A stretch of DNA of 64,000 nt from Plectosphaerella cucumerina (lineage: Eukaryota; Ascomycota; Sordariomycetes; Glomerellales; Plectosphaerellaceae): positions 2,108,001 through 2,172,000 of the forward strand of contig JAGPXD010000003.1 of NCBI GenBank assembly GCA_020746995.1. The letters run 5' to 3'. Below are positions 21,004 through 33,238 of the stretch, in pieces. The notes below the pieces were generated by a model. That model ran no database searches. It had not been told where the DNA came from and worked only from the letters and a program-made list of their open reading frames with translations. Each line of letters opens with the position of its first letter. Positions within the stretch are counted from its first letter, which is position 1. The translations under genes and the position numbers were made by a program.

Positions 21004-24000
21004 ATGCCCAACACATCCCTCCGCCGCCCGCAAAAGGGCTTCCGCCGCGGGGGCAAGACCGCCTACCATGGCGGACGTTCCAACAAGACTCGGACCTTCG
21101 AGGCCAGCTCCAGAGCCGAAGCCACCTCGGCAGACGAAAAATGGGAGCGGACTCGCCTGGCAAACCGCATCGACGAGTCCATGGGCTTCATCCGCCACGA
21201 GGGCGGCGGCCGCCGCCGCGAAGGCTGGCTCGTCAACGTCGAACCCACATCAGTCGAGGACGACAGGAACCCCAACGGCCGCGCAGCGCTCGACTGCTAC
21301 TTCATCGAGGACGATGGCACAACATTCAAGGCCACGGTCGAGTACGAGCCCTACTTCCTCGTTGCGGCGAAGAAGGGGCGCGAGAGCGAGGTCGAGGAGT
21401 GGTTGAAGAGGGTGCCGGGCGACGGCTGCGTCAAGACGGTCAAGAAGATTGAGAAGGAGGACCTCAAGATGCCGAATCACCTAATGGGATACCGGCGCAC
21501 GTTCCTGGAACTTCGGTTCGCCAATGTCAACGACCTGATTGCGGCGAGGAGAGACATCCAGCCCCTGGCTGAGAAGAACAAGAAGAACGTGGACGCCATG
21601 GATGCATACGCGGAGGTGTCAACGTAAGTGTGCAAGATCGCATGACATGGCACGTCTTGCATTGGGGAGAAAAGCTAACAGCCCCTAGAACCAACGGCGA
21701 CTTCGATCTCTTCGACGACGCACGAGACGAGAGTGCCCCGGCAGCTGCCTCCTTTTCCGACGCGAGCGATTACATTGTCGATTTCCGAGAATATGACGTT
21801 CCATACCACGTCCGAGTAATGATTGATATGAGTACGAGGATGCACACGCTCGAGGCGCAATGCCGAGTACTGACGTGCCTCTAGATATACGAGTTGGTCT
21901 GTGGTACTTTGTCGACGCCAAGCACGGCGTCACGTCGGTCATCCAGAACACAGAAAAGCTCGCCATGGCAGATCCCGTGGTGATGGCCTACGATATCGAG
22001 ACAAGCAAGTCGCCACTGAAGTTCCCCGACGCGGCGGTCGACCAGATCATGATGATTTCGTACATGATCGACGGCCAGGGGTTCCTGATCACAAACCGAA
22101 CCATTGTGTCAGAAGACATCGCAGACTTCGAATACAACCCGAAACCGGAATACCCAGGACCATTCATGATCTTTAACGAGCCCGACGAAAAAGCCGTCAT
22201 CGAGCGCTTCTTCGAGCACATTAAGGAGGCCAGGCCCACCGTCATTGCGACATACAACGGTGACTTTTTCGATTGGCCCTTTGTCGAGGCCAGGGCCAGC
22301 TTCAACGGCATCGACATGTACCAGGAGATCGGGTGGCGGAAGAACAGCGAGGACATCTACGGATGCACGTACGGCGTCCACATGGATTGTTTCCACTGGG
22401 TCAACAGAGATTCGTACCTGCCACAAGGATCACGAGGTCTCAAGGCCGTCACGGTTGCGAAGCTTGGCTACGACCCCGACGAGCTGGACCCCGAGCTGAT
22501 GACGCCCTACGCCGCGGAACGGCCCCAGACGCTGGCCGAGTACTCCGTCTCCGACGCTGTCGCCACCTACTACCTGTACATGAAGTATGTGCACCCTTTC
22601 GTCTTCTCGCTGTGTACGATTCTGCCGCTGGGCGGCGACGACACGCTGCGGAAGGGTACCGGTACTCTTTGCGAGATGCTCCTGATGGTGCAGGCATACC
22701 AGAAGGGCATCGTGCTCCCCAACAAGCACGTTGCGCCGAAAGAAGCGTTCTGGGACGGCCACTTGCTCGACTCGGAGACGTACGTCGGCGGTCACGTCGA
22801 AAGTTTGGAGGCCGGCGTGTTCAGATCCGACATTCCGGAAAACTTCGTCGTGGATCCCAAAGCCGTCGATGAACTGCTGCACGATCTTGACGCTGCCCTC
22901 AAGTTCACAATCACCATCGAGGAGAAGAAGAAGTTTGAGGACGTGGAGAACTACGAGGAAGTGCGCGATCAGATTGCAGCCAGGTTGCAGGCCCTCAGGG
23001 ACACCCCAATCCGCAGCGAACGACCCCTGATCTACCATCTGGATGTTGCATCCATGTACCCCAACATCATGACGACAAATCGTCTGCAACCCGACTCGAT
23101 GGTACAAGAATCCGACTGTGCAGCTTGCGACTTCAACCGGCCGGGAAAGACGTGCGACCGACGCCTGCCGTGGGCATGGAGAGGAGAGTACATCCCGGCC
23201 AAGCGAGACGAGTACAACATGATCCGAAATGCGCTGGAGAACGAGAAGTTCCCTGGAAAATACCCCAACTCGCCCATGCGGACGTTTGAAGAGCTGTCCG
23301 CGGATGAACGGGCGGCTCTGACCAGAAAACGTCTGCAGCTCTACTCGCAGAAGGTGTACCACAAGATCCACGACTCGACAACAACCGTCAAGGAGGCCAT
23401 CATCTGCCAGAGAGAAAATCCCTTCTACATCAACACGGTCCGCGACTTTCGTGATCGTCGTTACGACTACAAGGGCAAAGCCAAGGAATGGAAGGGCAAG
23501 ACGGACGCGCTCAAGTCGTCAGGGGCCTCCGCGAGCGAAGTCGACACCGCCAAGAAGATGATCATCTTGTTCGACTCGCTGCAGTTGGCGCACAAGGTCA
23601 TTCTCAACTCCTTCTACGGCTACGTCATGCGCAAGGGTTCTCGCTGGTACTCGCTCGAGATGGCTGGCGTCACCTGTCTGACGGGAGCAACCATCATCCA
23701 GCTGGCTCGTGGTCTTGTTGAGCGACTTGGTCGACCTCTTGAACTGGACACTGATGGTATCTGGTGCATGCTGCCGGCGACATTCCCGGAGAACTTTGGC
23801 TTCAAGATGAAGGGCGGCAAGAAGCTCACTGTCTCGTACCCCTGTGTCATGTTGAACCACCTGGTCCACGCCAAGTTCACGAACCATCAGTACCAGACGC
23901 TCACGGATCCCAAGACCTTCAAGTACGAAACGCACAGCGACAACTCTATCTTCTTCGAAGTCGACGGTCCCTACCGTGCCATGATCCTGCCTACTTCCAA

Positions 24001-27000
24001 GGAGGAGGACAAGAACCTGAAGAAGCGTTACGCCGTCTTCAACGATGACGGCAGTCTCGCTGAGCTGAAGGGCTTCGAGGTGAAGCGACGAGGTGAGCTG
24101 AAGCTCATCAAGATCTTCCAGCAACAAATCTTCAAGTTCTTCCTCGACGGCGACACGCTGGCCGACTGCTACACCGCCGTGGCCAAGGTTGCCAACCGCT
24201 GGCTCGACATCCTCCACAGCAAGGGCGCGAGTCTTGCACACGAGGAGCTCATGGAGCTCATTTCAGAGAACAGGTCCATGTCCAAGACCCTGGAAGAATA
24301 CGGCAGTCAGAAGTCGACGTCCATCACAACAGCAAAGCGTCTTGCGGATTTCCTGGGCGAACAGATGGTCAAGGACAAGGGACTGAACTGCAAGTTCATC
24401 ATCTGCTCAAAGCCGAGGAACGCGCCTGTCACCGAGCGTGCCATTCCCGTCGCCATCTTCTCGGCGGATGAGGACACCAAGCGTGCGTACCTGAAGAAGT
24501 GGTTCAAGGAGGAACCTACCAGCACCGATCCTCGAGACCTCCTGGACTGGAACTACTATCTGGAGCGTCTTGGGTCCGTTATCCAGAAGCTCATCACCAT
24601 TCCCGCAGCGCTGCAGAAAGTGCGCAACCCGGTCCCTCGCGTCCCTCACCCCGACTGGCTCCGGCGCAGGATCAACGTCAAGGACGACAAGATGAAGCAG
24701 AAGAAGCTCACAGACCTCATGTTCAGCAAAGCGCCCCTGACAGACATAACAAACCTCAACGGACGTTCAACGGAGGACATGGAGGACTTTGGCACCAAGC
24801 TTCTCAAACCCAAGACTGTCGCTTCCATTCTGGCCTCGCAGCCCCCATCGACTCAGAAGCGCAAGTCGCCCGAGCCAACGGAAAAGGTCGATGCTTACGC
24901 TTCACTACCAAAGGTGATGCCTTCGCCTTTCGATGACTACCCTGCCTTCTTGCAATACCAGAAGCAGAAATGGAAGATCCAGAAGCAGGGCCGCATCCAG
25001 AGGCGCAAGCTGTTTGGTGACCGCCGCAACAACGCCGGCGGCAACCTTCAGCTCAGCTTCATGCAGAAGGCAGAGACAACGTTCATGAACACATGGCAGC
25101 TTCTGCACCTCAAGGCGACGGAGACGGCCGGCGTCGTCAATGCGTACGTGCTCATCAACGCAAAGATCCACACCATCAAGATCAAGGTCCCCCGCATTGT
25201 CTTCCTCAATCTGAAGGGTAAGGACATGCCAGATGTCGACATCGCGGGCTGCCAGGTCGAACAAGTCAGCCACACGCTGCCCAATGGACACCCTTCGACC
25301 CATCTCTTCAAGTTGACAATCCCTGAGGAGGTATACTATGCGGAGGCCGACAAGTTTTCCCTGCTCTTCAACCACCCTAGCGTCGAAGGAGTCTACGAGA
25401 AGAATCTCCCCCTGAACATCCGCGCCGTCCTTCAACTCGGCAACCTCTGCACCATTGACGACAGCCAACGTGGCGTTCTCGGCAAGGGTATCGAAGAGGG
25501 TTTCGATCTCGCTGGGCTCAAGCGGCCGCTGAAGCCCGCGCCGTACCTGGAGAATTCTTCGCTTGGCTACATCTACATCTCCCATATCACAGCCGGCGAC
25601 CGACAGATTTTCGGTATCTTCTCGTCCCTGCGCGACCAGGCTCACGTCGTGGTGCTGCAAAAGAGCAAGGACTCGGGCCAGGACCTCCCGAACATCACCA
25701 AGATGTACTCGGATATGTTCACCAGGCACGCCCAGGAGGCCGAGGGCACCAACTGGCGTGACTGCTTCGACTACCAGGAGCAGCTGACATTCAAAACCAC
25801 CCAAGTCACGACGCGGAGGAAGTTGCATCTCGAGATCAGCGACATCGTGAAGAAGATGAAGAAGGACGAGACGAAGCCCATGATGATGGTCATCCAGTCA
25901 TCGCAGCGGGACCTGCTCATCGCCGACGTGCCTGTTCTCGGCGAATTCCCCATCTTGCCTCTTAAGTACGACCCTGCCGACAGCGCCCTGCCTCCACTGG
26001 GCTGGCAAAGCGTGGTCGCCAAACGGCTCATCGGTCACTACCTCGGTCTCGGGTCGTGGATTCTGCACCTGACGTCCCTGGCCAAGTACGGCGATGTTCC
26101 TCTTTGCAACCTTGAGAAGGATGATCCGAGGTTCTTGATTGATCTTGCGTACGCGAGACGACTCCAGGCCAACAATGTGGTGCTATGGTGGTCTGGCGGC
26201 CCTCGTCCGGATCATGCGGGACATGAGCGAGACGATGTGATCGGTTCTCTTGAGACTGTCAAGCTGCCATCGATCAACAACCCTGGAACTTTCTCGTCGG
26301 TCTGCATCGACCTGGAAGTCCGCAACCTGGCCATCAACACCATCCTCACGTCGTCTCTGATCAACGAACTGGAGGGATCAGACTCTGTCTCGTTCAACCC
26401 AGCTGCCGATGCCGGCACAAATGGCGAGGAGGTCATCTCGTCGGACAATGCGTTTTCCAACGCAGGCGTCCAGGTCCTCCGCGAGATGGTGAAGCACTGG
26501 TGGCAAGAGGCCTGCAAGGGCAACACCATGGCCGATATCATGGTCCAACACCTCGTGCGTTGGGTTGAGAGCCCCGATTCGTTCTTGTACGACCGGTCTC
26601 TCCACTACTACGTCCAGATGATGTCTCGCAAGGCCTTCCAGCAGCTCATGGCCGATTTCCGCCGCGTTGGGTCCCAGGTCATCTTCGCTAACTCCAACCG
26701 CCTGCTCCTCCAGACCACCAAGGGCGAGGTGGGCACGGCGTACGCATACAGCCAATACATCATCAAGTCGATCAAAACGAAGCCCCTGTTCCACTTCATC
26801 GACCTGGAGATCAAAGAGTACTGGGACTACCTCGTCTGGTACGACGAGTTCAACTACGGCGGCAAGGCGTGCGAGGAGGTGGTTGAGGCGGAGGAACAAC
26901 AGCTCGACACCATCATGCACTGGCAGATGTCGTCTTTCCTCCCTGCTCGTCTGCAGTCTACGTTCCAGGACTGGGTGATCGAGTTCATCAACCTGATGCA

Positions 27001-27841
27001 CAACCTGAAGCGGCCCACCAACGGCGAGGATCCTTCAGCCACCCCGCGACTTACCCAGATTCCCCAGAACCGCAAGGATCTGGCGGAGGGGGATGCCATC
27101 ATTCTCGGCAAGGCGTTTGAGAAGCCCCTTAAGAAGGCCATCTCCAATCTCCTCAACGTGCAGAAACGCGAGCTCCTCCACCCCGAGCTCGCCGGCGACT
27201 ATCACTTCCCAGTTCTGCCGGGTTCTCACCTCACAAGCTACTCCGACGGTCTGGGGGCGCGGTCTGGCCCGATCCTAGAGCTCGTCAAGAGCCTCATGCA
27301 GGTCCTCTCGCTCGACAAGAACATCACCATCGAGGCTCGACTGCTGCGCAAGGAGCTCCTGGCCATGTTCGACGTCCGCGAGTTCTCCAAGACGGCGACA
27401 TTCCAGAACCCCAGTGCGAGCCTCAAGCTGTTCCAGGTGAGCTGCGACAGCTGCACAATGGCACGGGACATGGACTTTTGCCGCGACTCGGACCTCCTGC
27501 CGGAGCCGGGCGAGGGCGACGCGCGAAATGACGCGATGACGAGGCCGTGGAAGTGCAGCTTCTGCGACTCGGAGCACGACCGCAATGCGATCGAGGAGAG
27601 GCTCCTGGCGCAGGTGGAGGCGTTTGCGGTCGAGTGGGCGACGCAGGACCTCAAGTGTGGCAAGTGCAAGGCCCTGCGGCTGAACGAGTTCATGGAGCAC
27701 TGCGTGTGCAGCGGGCCATGGGTTGAGACGGTGAGCAGGGATGAGATCCTGAGAAAGGTTGGGGTGTATGGCAACGTGGCCAAGTTCTATGGCCTGCGGA
27801 TGCTGGGAGAGGTGGTGGATGGTCTGAGGGAGGGTCTGTGA
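21004..27841 (+). CDS. POL2: DNA polymerase epsilon catalytic subunit A
   Basis: Leading-strand replicative DNA polymerase of the nucleus with proofreading. Exons are 21004-21623, 21689-21831 and 21885-27841. The introns are 65 and 53 bp, and the product is 2239 residues, close to yeast Pol2. The 3'-5' exonuclease motif I YDIETSK gives D291/E293, and palm motif A VASMYPNIM lies at about 641-650. The polymerase-domain iron-sulphur cysteines are at 666, 669 and 678, with a fourth near 762. Motif B is ILNSFYGY, and motif C DTDG gives D876/D878. The inactivated second polymerase half follows. The C-terminal zinc modules start at C2108 (CDSC..CSFC) and C2179 (CGKC..CVC); these bind the Dpb2 subunit. 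Numbering is offset by one from yeast, which supports the exon choice. It is divergent from COX20, with an MCB-like site in the shared promoter. Confidence 0.98.
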
Positions 27842-28399
27842 GGAGGAAAGCAACATGACGGAACGAGATATGAGGGAGGATGGCTGGATTGGTATGGCGT
27901 TTGGTGTTTTGGTTTTTGTCATGCGGCATCAGCATCGGGTTGCGGACGGGTGGCTAATTTCTCCCCCGAGGAGAATCAGGGTGGCTTCTTCTGTAGTGGC
28001 AGCTGCAGCTCCGAGTATACACAATACATGTACAGCTGGATATCGAAGTCCTGCTCTGTGCATCCTCACCGATGGAGGTCAGTCATCAGTCATCACGACT
28101 TGACTCGCTCTGGATGGAGATGGAAAAGGGGTCGAGAAAGTGTGGGTCGCGCATTTCGAGGGGAAGACAGCAAGTACCCCTCCTTACTAATATGCGGTGT
28201 GGTCAGTGCACCCTCACGGAAAGGCAACAACAATTTTTTGGAGCTCTCGCAGGTTGCTAGAAGCTTCAGCAGCACACACGCCCGAAACCCACCCTGAACG
28301 CTGCGACTCCGACCCCCCGACGCTCGACAACGATTGACGATTTCACGACCGGAAACAAGGGACCGACACTCAGCGCGCGATACGAGAAGACTTGCCAAG
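27842..28399. other. intergenic / promoter of the CCT eta gene
   Basis: This is the 3' flank of POL2 and the promoter of the chaperonin gene. A GAAGCTTC sequence at 28260-28267 forms a minimal inverted pair of heat-shock-element units about 135 bp before the ATG. No coding frame is seen. Confidence 0.4.
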
Positions 28400-30355
28400 A
28401 TGTCGTTCGGAGGACAGACCCCGACCATCATCGTCCTGAAAGAAGGTTCGCAAATCCACCCAGGGGCGGCCGGCCTTGCCCCCACTACCACTACCCCCCC
28501 GACCCGACGGACATGACATGCACACCGGCCGGTATCCTCGACAGCCACGGGCACAAACACACGCTGACCGAGGCTGCATATCACAGGCACCGATTCTTCC
28601 CAGGGTAAGGGCCAGATCATCACCAACATCAACGCCTGCTTGGCGGTGCAAGCGACGATCAAGTCGACCCTCGGACCTTATGGCGGTGACCTGTTGATGG
28701 TCGACGAGAATGGAAGGCAGACGATCACCAACGACGGCGCGACCGTGATGAAGGTGCGCACCGATACCGACTCCTCTTCCTCCTCGTCCGTGTAACCCCA
28801 AGGCTCACCGCTGCCTCTTAATAGCTCCTCGATATCGTCCACCCCGCAGCCCGCATCCTGGTCGACATTGCGCGGTCGCAAGACGCCGAGGTCGGCGACG
28901 GTACCACCTCTGTCGTCGTCCTGGCCGGAGAGATCCTGAAGGAGGTCAAGGAGCACGTCGAACAGGGTGTCAGCTCACAGATCATCATCAAGGGTCTGCG
29001 GAAAGCGTCCATGATGGCCGTCAACAAGATCAAGGAGATCGCCGTCGACACCAACGAGGGTAACAGGAGGGAAACGCTCAGCAAGCTCGCCGCCACCGCC
29101 ATGACGAGCAAGCTGATCAAGAGGAACACTGAGTTCTTCACAAAGAGTATGTGCTTCTGGCACCCCCTCCCCCGCAACCCCGCGAGCCCTCCTCCCCGCT
29201 AACACCACCCCCACAGTGGTCGTTGATGCCGTCCTGTCCCTCGACCAGGACGACCTGAACGAAAAGTTGATCGGCGTCAAGAAGATCCCCGGCGGCTCCC
29301 TCACCGAATCGCTGTTCGTCAACGGCGTCGCCTTCAAGAAGACCTTCTCCTACGCCGGCTTCGAGCAGCAGCCCAAGTCCTTCACCAAGCCCAAGGTCGT
29401 GTGCCTCAACGTCGAGCTCGAGCTCAAGGCCGAGAAGGACAATGCCGAGGTCCGCGTCGAGCAGGTGTCGGAATACCAGGCCATCGTCGACGCCGAGTGG
29501 CAGATCATCTACCAGAAGCTCGAGGCCATCCACAAGACGGGCGCCAAGGTCGTCCTCTCCAAGCTGCCCATCGGCGACCTGGCCACCCAGTTCTTCGCCG
29601 ACCGCGACATCTTCTGCGCTGGTCGTGTTTCCTCTGAGGACATGGAGCGCGTTGTTCAAGCTACCGGCGCCGTTGTCCAGTCGACGTGCACCGACATCCT
29701 CGCCGAGCACCTCGGCACCTGCGGTACCTTTGAGGAGCGCCAGATCGGCGGAGAGCGTTTCAACTTCTTCGAAGACTGCCCCGAAGCCAAGACGTGCACG
29801 CTCATGCTCCGCGGCGGCGCCGAGCAATTCATCGCCGAGGTCGAGCGCTCCCTCCACGACGCCATCATGATCGTCAAGCGCGCCATCAAGAACCACACCA
29901 TCGTCGGCGGCGGCGGCGCCGTCGAGATGGAAATCTCGGCCTACCTGCACCGCTTCGCCGACAGCAAGATCTCGCACAAGCAGCAGGCCATCATCAAGAG
30001 CTTCGCAAAGGCCCTCGAGATCATCCCCCGCCAGCTGTGCGACAACGCCGGCTTCGACGCCACCGACATCCTGAACAAGCTCCGCGTCGAGCACCGCCGG
30101 GGCAAGACCTGGGCCGGCGTCGACTTCAACAACGAGGGCGTCGCCGACATGATGGAGCGCTTCGTCTGGGAGCCCGCCCTCATCAAGATCAACGCCATCC
30201 AGGCCGCCACCGAGGCGAGCTGCCTCATCCTCGGCGTCGACGAGACTATCCGCAATGAGGAGAGCGCCGCGCCTCAGGCTCCCGGCGGTCCCCTGCCCCC
30301 GGGTGCCGCGCAGCGCGCCCTGCGGGGACGTGGACGCGGTATGCCCAGGCGGTAA
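28400..30355 (+). CDS. CCT7: T-complex protein 1 subunit eta (CCT7)
   Basis: Subunit of the cytosolic hetero-oligomeric chaperonin TRiC/CCT that folds actin, tubulin and WD40 proteins. Exons are 28400-28445, 28587-28753, 28825-29146 and 29217-30355. The introns are 141, 71 and 70 bp, and the product is 557 residues, normal for CCT subunits. The first exon encodes only MSFGGQTPTIIVLKE plus one base; splicing restores GTDSSQGKGQ. Group II chaperonin landmarks are TLGPYGGD, the ATP motif GDGTTSVVVLAGE, ITNDGATVMK, and in the C-terminal equatorial domain VGGGGAVE and AGVD. The eta-specific C-terminus is Gly/Arg-rich (RALRGRGRGMPRR). Codon use is strongly C-ending. It is convergent with SPT10. Confidence 0.96.
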
Positions 30356-30632
30356 AGCGTCGGGGCAGGAGTGGAGGATGTAGAGGAGGAGAGGGCGGGC
30401 GGGCATGTCAGGTCTGGCGTTTGTATGATACCTACTACTAGCACCTAGATTTGGGTCTTTGCAGAAAAAAGGTCGACATGCGAGTGGTCGGGACGGGGCC
30501 ACGGGATGCGAAACAAAGAAAGTCATGAATGCACACACTTGCCGTCTCTAAAGCACGCTTTTTTTGAAACGTAGTGTAGAGTATGTTTGGCTTCGATTGT
30601 ATATCCTATGCTGGGGTGCTAAATGCTGCTGG

Positions 30633-32441
30633 CTATGGGGCCTTTTGCCCAAGATGCTCCTGTACCTTGGCCTCTACTCCCGTCATGGCAGAGTCTTCCT
30701 CCTCCTCGTCGCCTGGATCGATGAGCATGTCAAGATCCCGGGCCATGGCTTCTCTCTCTCGCTCCTGGGCCGCGTCGTCCGTCTCAGACGCGCCAACGTG
30801 TACTTCGTCTGGGGTATGCTGGACGTGAGCATCGTGACTGTCCTCTGTTGCGTTCAGGAGGGCCTGGAAATCCGTCTCCGTCTGGGGATCGTGGTCGTGG
30901 GCTGAGGTGCCGTAGCCGTAAGGATCTGTGGCATCCGGATGGGAGTGAGGCTGGCTGATCATCTGCGGGTCGATGGGCTGGTAGGCCAGGTGGCCGTCGT
31001 GATGATGGTGATGATGATGGTGCTGAGGCCGGTCCTGGAGCATGGGGTTGTGCAGCGGCAGGCCTTGGTGGCTGGGAAGGGGTGAGGCCGAGGGGTCGCG
31101 AAGGGTGTGCGAAGGGGTTATACCGCCCCCGCGAGCCGCTACATCTTCCGGACTGGGGTAGCCATACTCAACCGGCACTGAGGACGGGGGCACGTTGTTG
31201 AGGATCGATGCCTGGGAGGACAACGGGGCCACGGATGGTGGGGAGACGGTATTTGAGCTCGATGTCGCTGCGCTTCGGCTGCCACCGCCCCCGCTGGAGC
31301 CTGCAGCCGGCCCTCTGCCTCGACCATTGCCGTTCCCAGGGGCTGGCATCTTTCCCAGCTCCTTGCACTCGGTGCAATTACGAATGACGTCGCTCACCGT
31401 CTCCTTGATACGGCTCCAGTGGTACCTCTCTGCGATATGTGCCGTCGTCTTGTTGATGCCTCCATGCTCGCGCGCAACATGTGTCTCCCGAGCAATATCA
31501 TACTGCCGCCTTGGATCCGGCACAACCTCCTTGTCCTTGAGCATCAGGGTATCAGGCTCGACAAGCTTATAATGGGTGGCCGCGCTACGCAGGCGGCTCT
31601 TCTCGGCCCTGTCGGCGCCGGCGGGGTACTTGCCGTACTTGAGGTAGTACTTTATCTTGTCGAAGCGCTCTTCCGTGACCAAGTCTTCAGGGAATTCGCC
31701 GGGGAGGAGATCGCGGCCGTAGATGATGGCGTCGACGAGGCGGTCCGGGTAGGAACGGAGGTTGCCGCAGCCCTTGACGCGGCCGATGCGCTTGAAGCCG
31801 AGGGCGTCCCAGATCTTGCACGAGGCGACGTTTGTCTCGTAGACGAGGTTGAAGACGCTGTAGGTGTAGCCAAGCTTGGGGGCCCAGTCGAGGTAGCTCT
31901 CGCCCATGAGGCGGCCGACGCCGCGGTTGCGGGCGGCGTCGGTGACGAGGAAGCCGGCGTTGCAGACGTGGGAGCTGCGGCCGGGGTAGTTGGGCTTGAT
32001 GTAGAAGGAGCCGAGGCACGTCTTGGACCAGTCGGTGCCGGCGGCGCCGTCGACGTGAGATGTATTCGAGGGGGGGTCGGGGAAGAGGGCGGCGACCTCG
32101 CCGGGACCCTTGATGGAGCCGAGGAGCATGATGGCGCCAAAGTTCTGGAACCAGTAGCTCGCGAACTTGTCGTGAGGCATGGTCTCCATCATGGGATAGG
32201 TGTCGCCGCCCTCGATCTCCTTGTTCAGCTGGTCAGCCAGGTAGCGGAGGAGGGAGGCGGGGACCTGGTCCTTGGAGGCGAAGGGGATGACGGTGGCGAT
32301 GGTCTGGCGGTCACGGAGCGTCACTTGACGGGGAGTGATCTCTTCCGGCAGCGAGGGCGGCGCCGAGGGATCGGGAAAGGGGGCGGCGCCCGACACACGG
32401 TAGATGGTCGGGCTGCCGGGGTCGTCCAGCATGGCTGGCAT
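30633..32441 (-). CDS. SPT10: Spt10-like GNAT acetyltransferase with integrase-type H2C2 zinc finger
   Basis: Nuclear activator of core histone genes in yeast, combining an acetyltransferase-like fold with a DNA-binding zinc finger. Single exon; the frame opens further upstream but the first ATG is 32441, giving 602 residues. The GNAT part spans about 90-235, with GFLVTDAARNRGVGRLMGE (acetyl-CoA loop R-N-R-G-V-G) and WDALGFKRIGRV. The zinc finger is H-x4-H-x29-C-x2-C with H321, H326, C356 and C359, the same spacing as the HHCC domain of retroviral integrases and as seen in Spt10. The remaining C-terminal half is low-complexity: Gly/Ser/Pro-rich, an eight-histidine run and an acidic end. A nearby second ATG (32432) is an alternative start. 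It is convergent with CCT7, with only 277 bp between stops. Confidence 0.85.
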   Translation of the reverse strand: MPAMLDDPGSPTIYRVSGAAPFPDPSAPPSLPEEITPRQVTLRDRQTIATVIPFASKDQVPASLLRYLADQLNKEIEGGDTYPMMETMPHDKFASYWFQNFGAIMLLGSIKGPGEVAALFPDPPSNTSHVDGAAGTDWSKTCLGSFYIKPNYPGRSSHVCNAGFLVTDAARNRGVGRLMGESYLDWAPKLGYTYSVFNLVYETNVASCKIWDALGFKRIGRVKGCGNLRSYPDRLVDAIIYGRDLLPGEFPEDLVTEERFDKIKYYLKYGKYPAGADRAEKSRLRSAATHYKLVEPDTLMLKDKEVVPDPRRQYDIARETHVAREHGGINKTTAHIAERYHWSRIKETVSDVIRNCTECKELGKMPAPGNGNGRGRGPAAGSSGGGGSRSAATSSSNTVSPPSVAPLSSQASILNNVPPSSVPVEYGYPSPEDVAARGGGITPSHTLRDPSASPLPSHQGLPLHNPMLQDRPQHHHHHHHHDGHLAYQPIDPQMISQPHSHPDATDPYGYGTSAHDHDPQTETDFQALLNATEDSHDAHVQHTPDEVHVGASETDDAAQEREREAMARDLDMLIDPGDEEEEDSAMTGVEAKVQEHLGQKAP

Positions 32442-33238
32442 GATGGGTTGAGCAGTTCCTAGTCGGCCCGGGGTCACCCTCAGACTCTAACAAGCCGAGA
32501 CCGAGCGAGCAGGGGCAGAGCCGTCGAGAGAGACGTCCTGCTGGCCTTGTCAGTCACCGGCATTACACAAGAGACTTGCAGCCTGCCCTCAGCGGCAGCA
32601 TCACGGGAGGAAGTGGGAACGGTTGGTGGCATGATGTGGCGCGTGGTGCATGACTGGGCACACTAGGTACACACACCGGCAGCCATTTATGCAGCGTGCC
32701 AGAGCGCCGGGGGCGGGTGGGAAGAAAAGCATACCAAGTCTGCCAGCGCACCTCGCGTCCGGTCTAGGGGGTCCCGGCGTTCGGGGGCAAGGCCGATGAT
32801 GTGCTTTCGGGAGGCGGGGTCGTTCGGAGCGGCGGGGACGGGGGGGACGGGGCCGGGGGACCAACGCACGTTCACTTTTCCCAAACCAAAACGGCGAAGG
32901 TGCTCTGTGCTGAAAAGTGCGGGTTCGTGATGAATTCAAACTGAGGGAGGGGAAATGCGCAGGTTGCGCACTTTTCAACATGGATGGGGGGACTACGGCG
33001 CGTTTAGGCAGCGGCTCTGATAGACGCATGAACCGCGATAAGAGCTTGTGGCGGATAACTGCGGCTCCAGAGTTGGGAAGGGACAGACAGATGGATGAAC
33101 AGACAAGACACGCAGGCCACGAACATGGCAGCAAGTACGCAGAAAAGATTGAGCTATTTGTACACGGATGATTGTACAGTCGTCTTGTACATACACACAC
33201 ACACCTACACCTCCCTCCCGCCAAAGGCCTACCACTTC
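32442..33238. other. intergenic region
   Basis: This holds the promoter of SPT10 and the 3' flank of the uS2m gene. No conserved frame is found on either strand. A short CA-rich simple repeat lies at about 33190-33205. Confidence 0.4.

Noticed and set aside
29138..30538. 466-codon open frame on the minus strand
   Set aside because: Mirror frame of the CCT7 last exon; composition is Gly/Asp/Val/Leu-rich as expected for a shadow.
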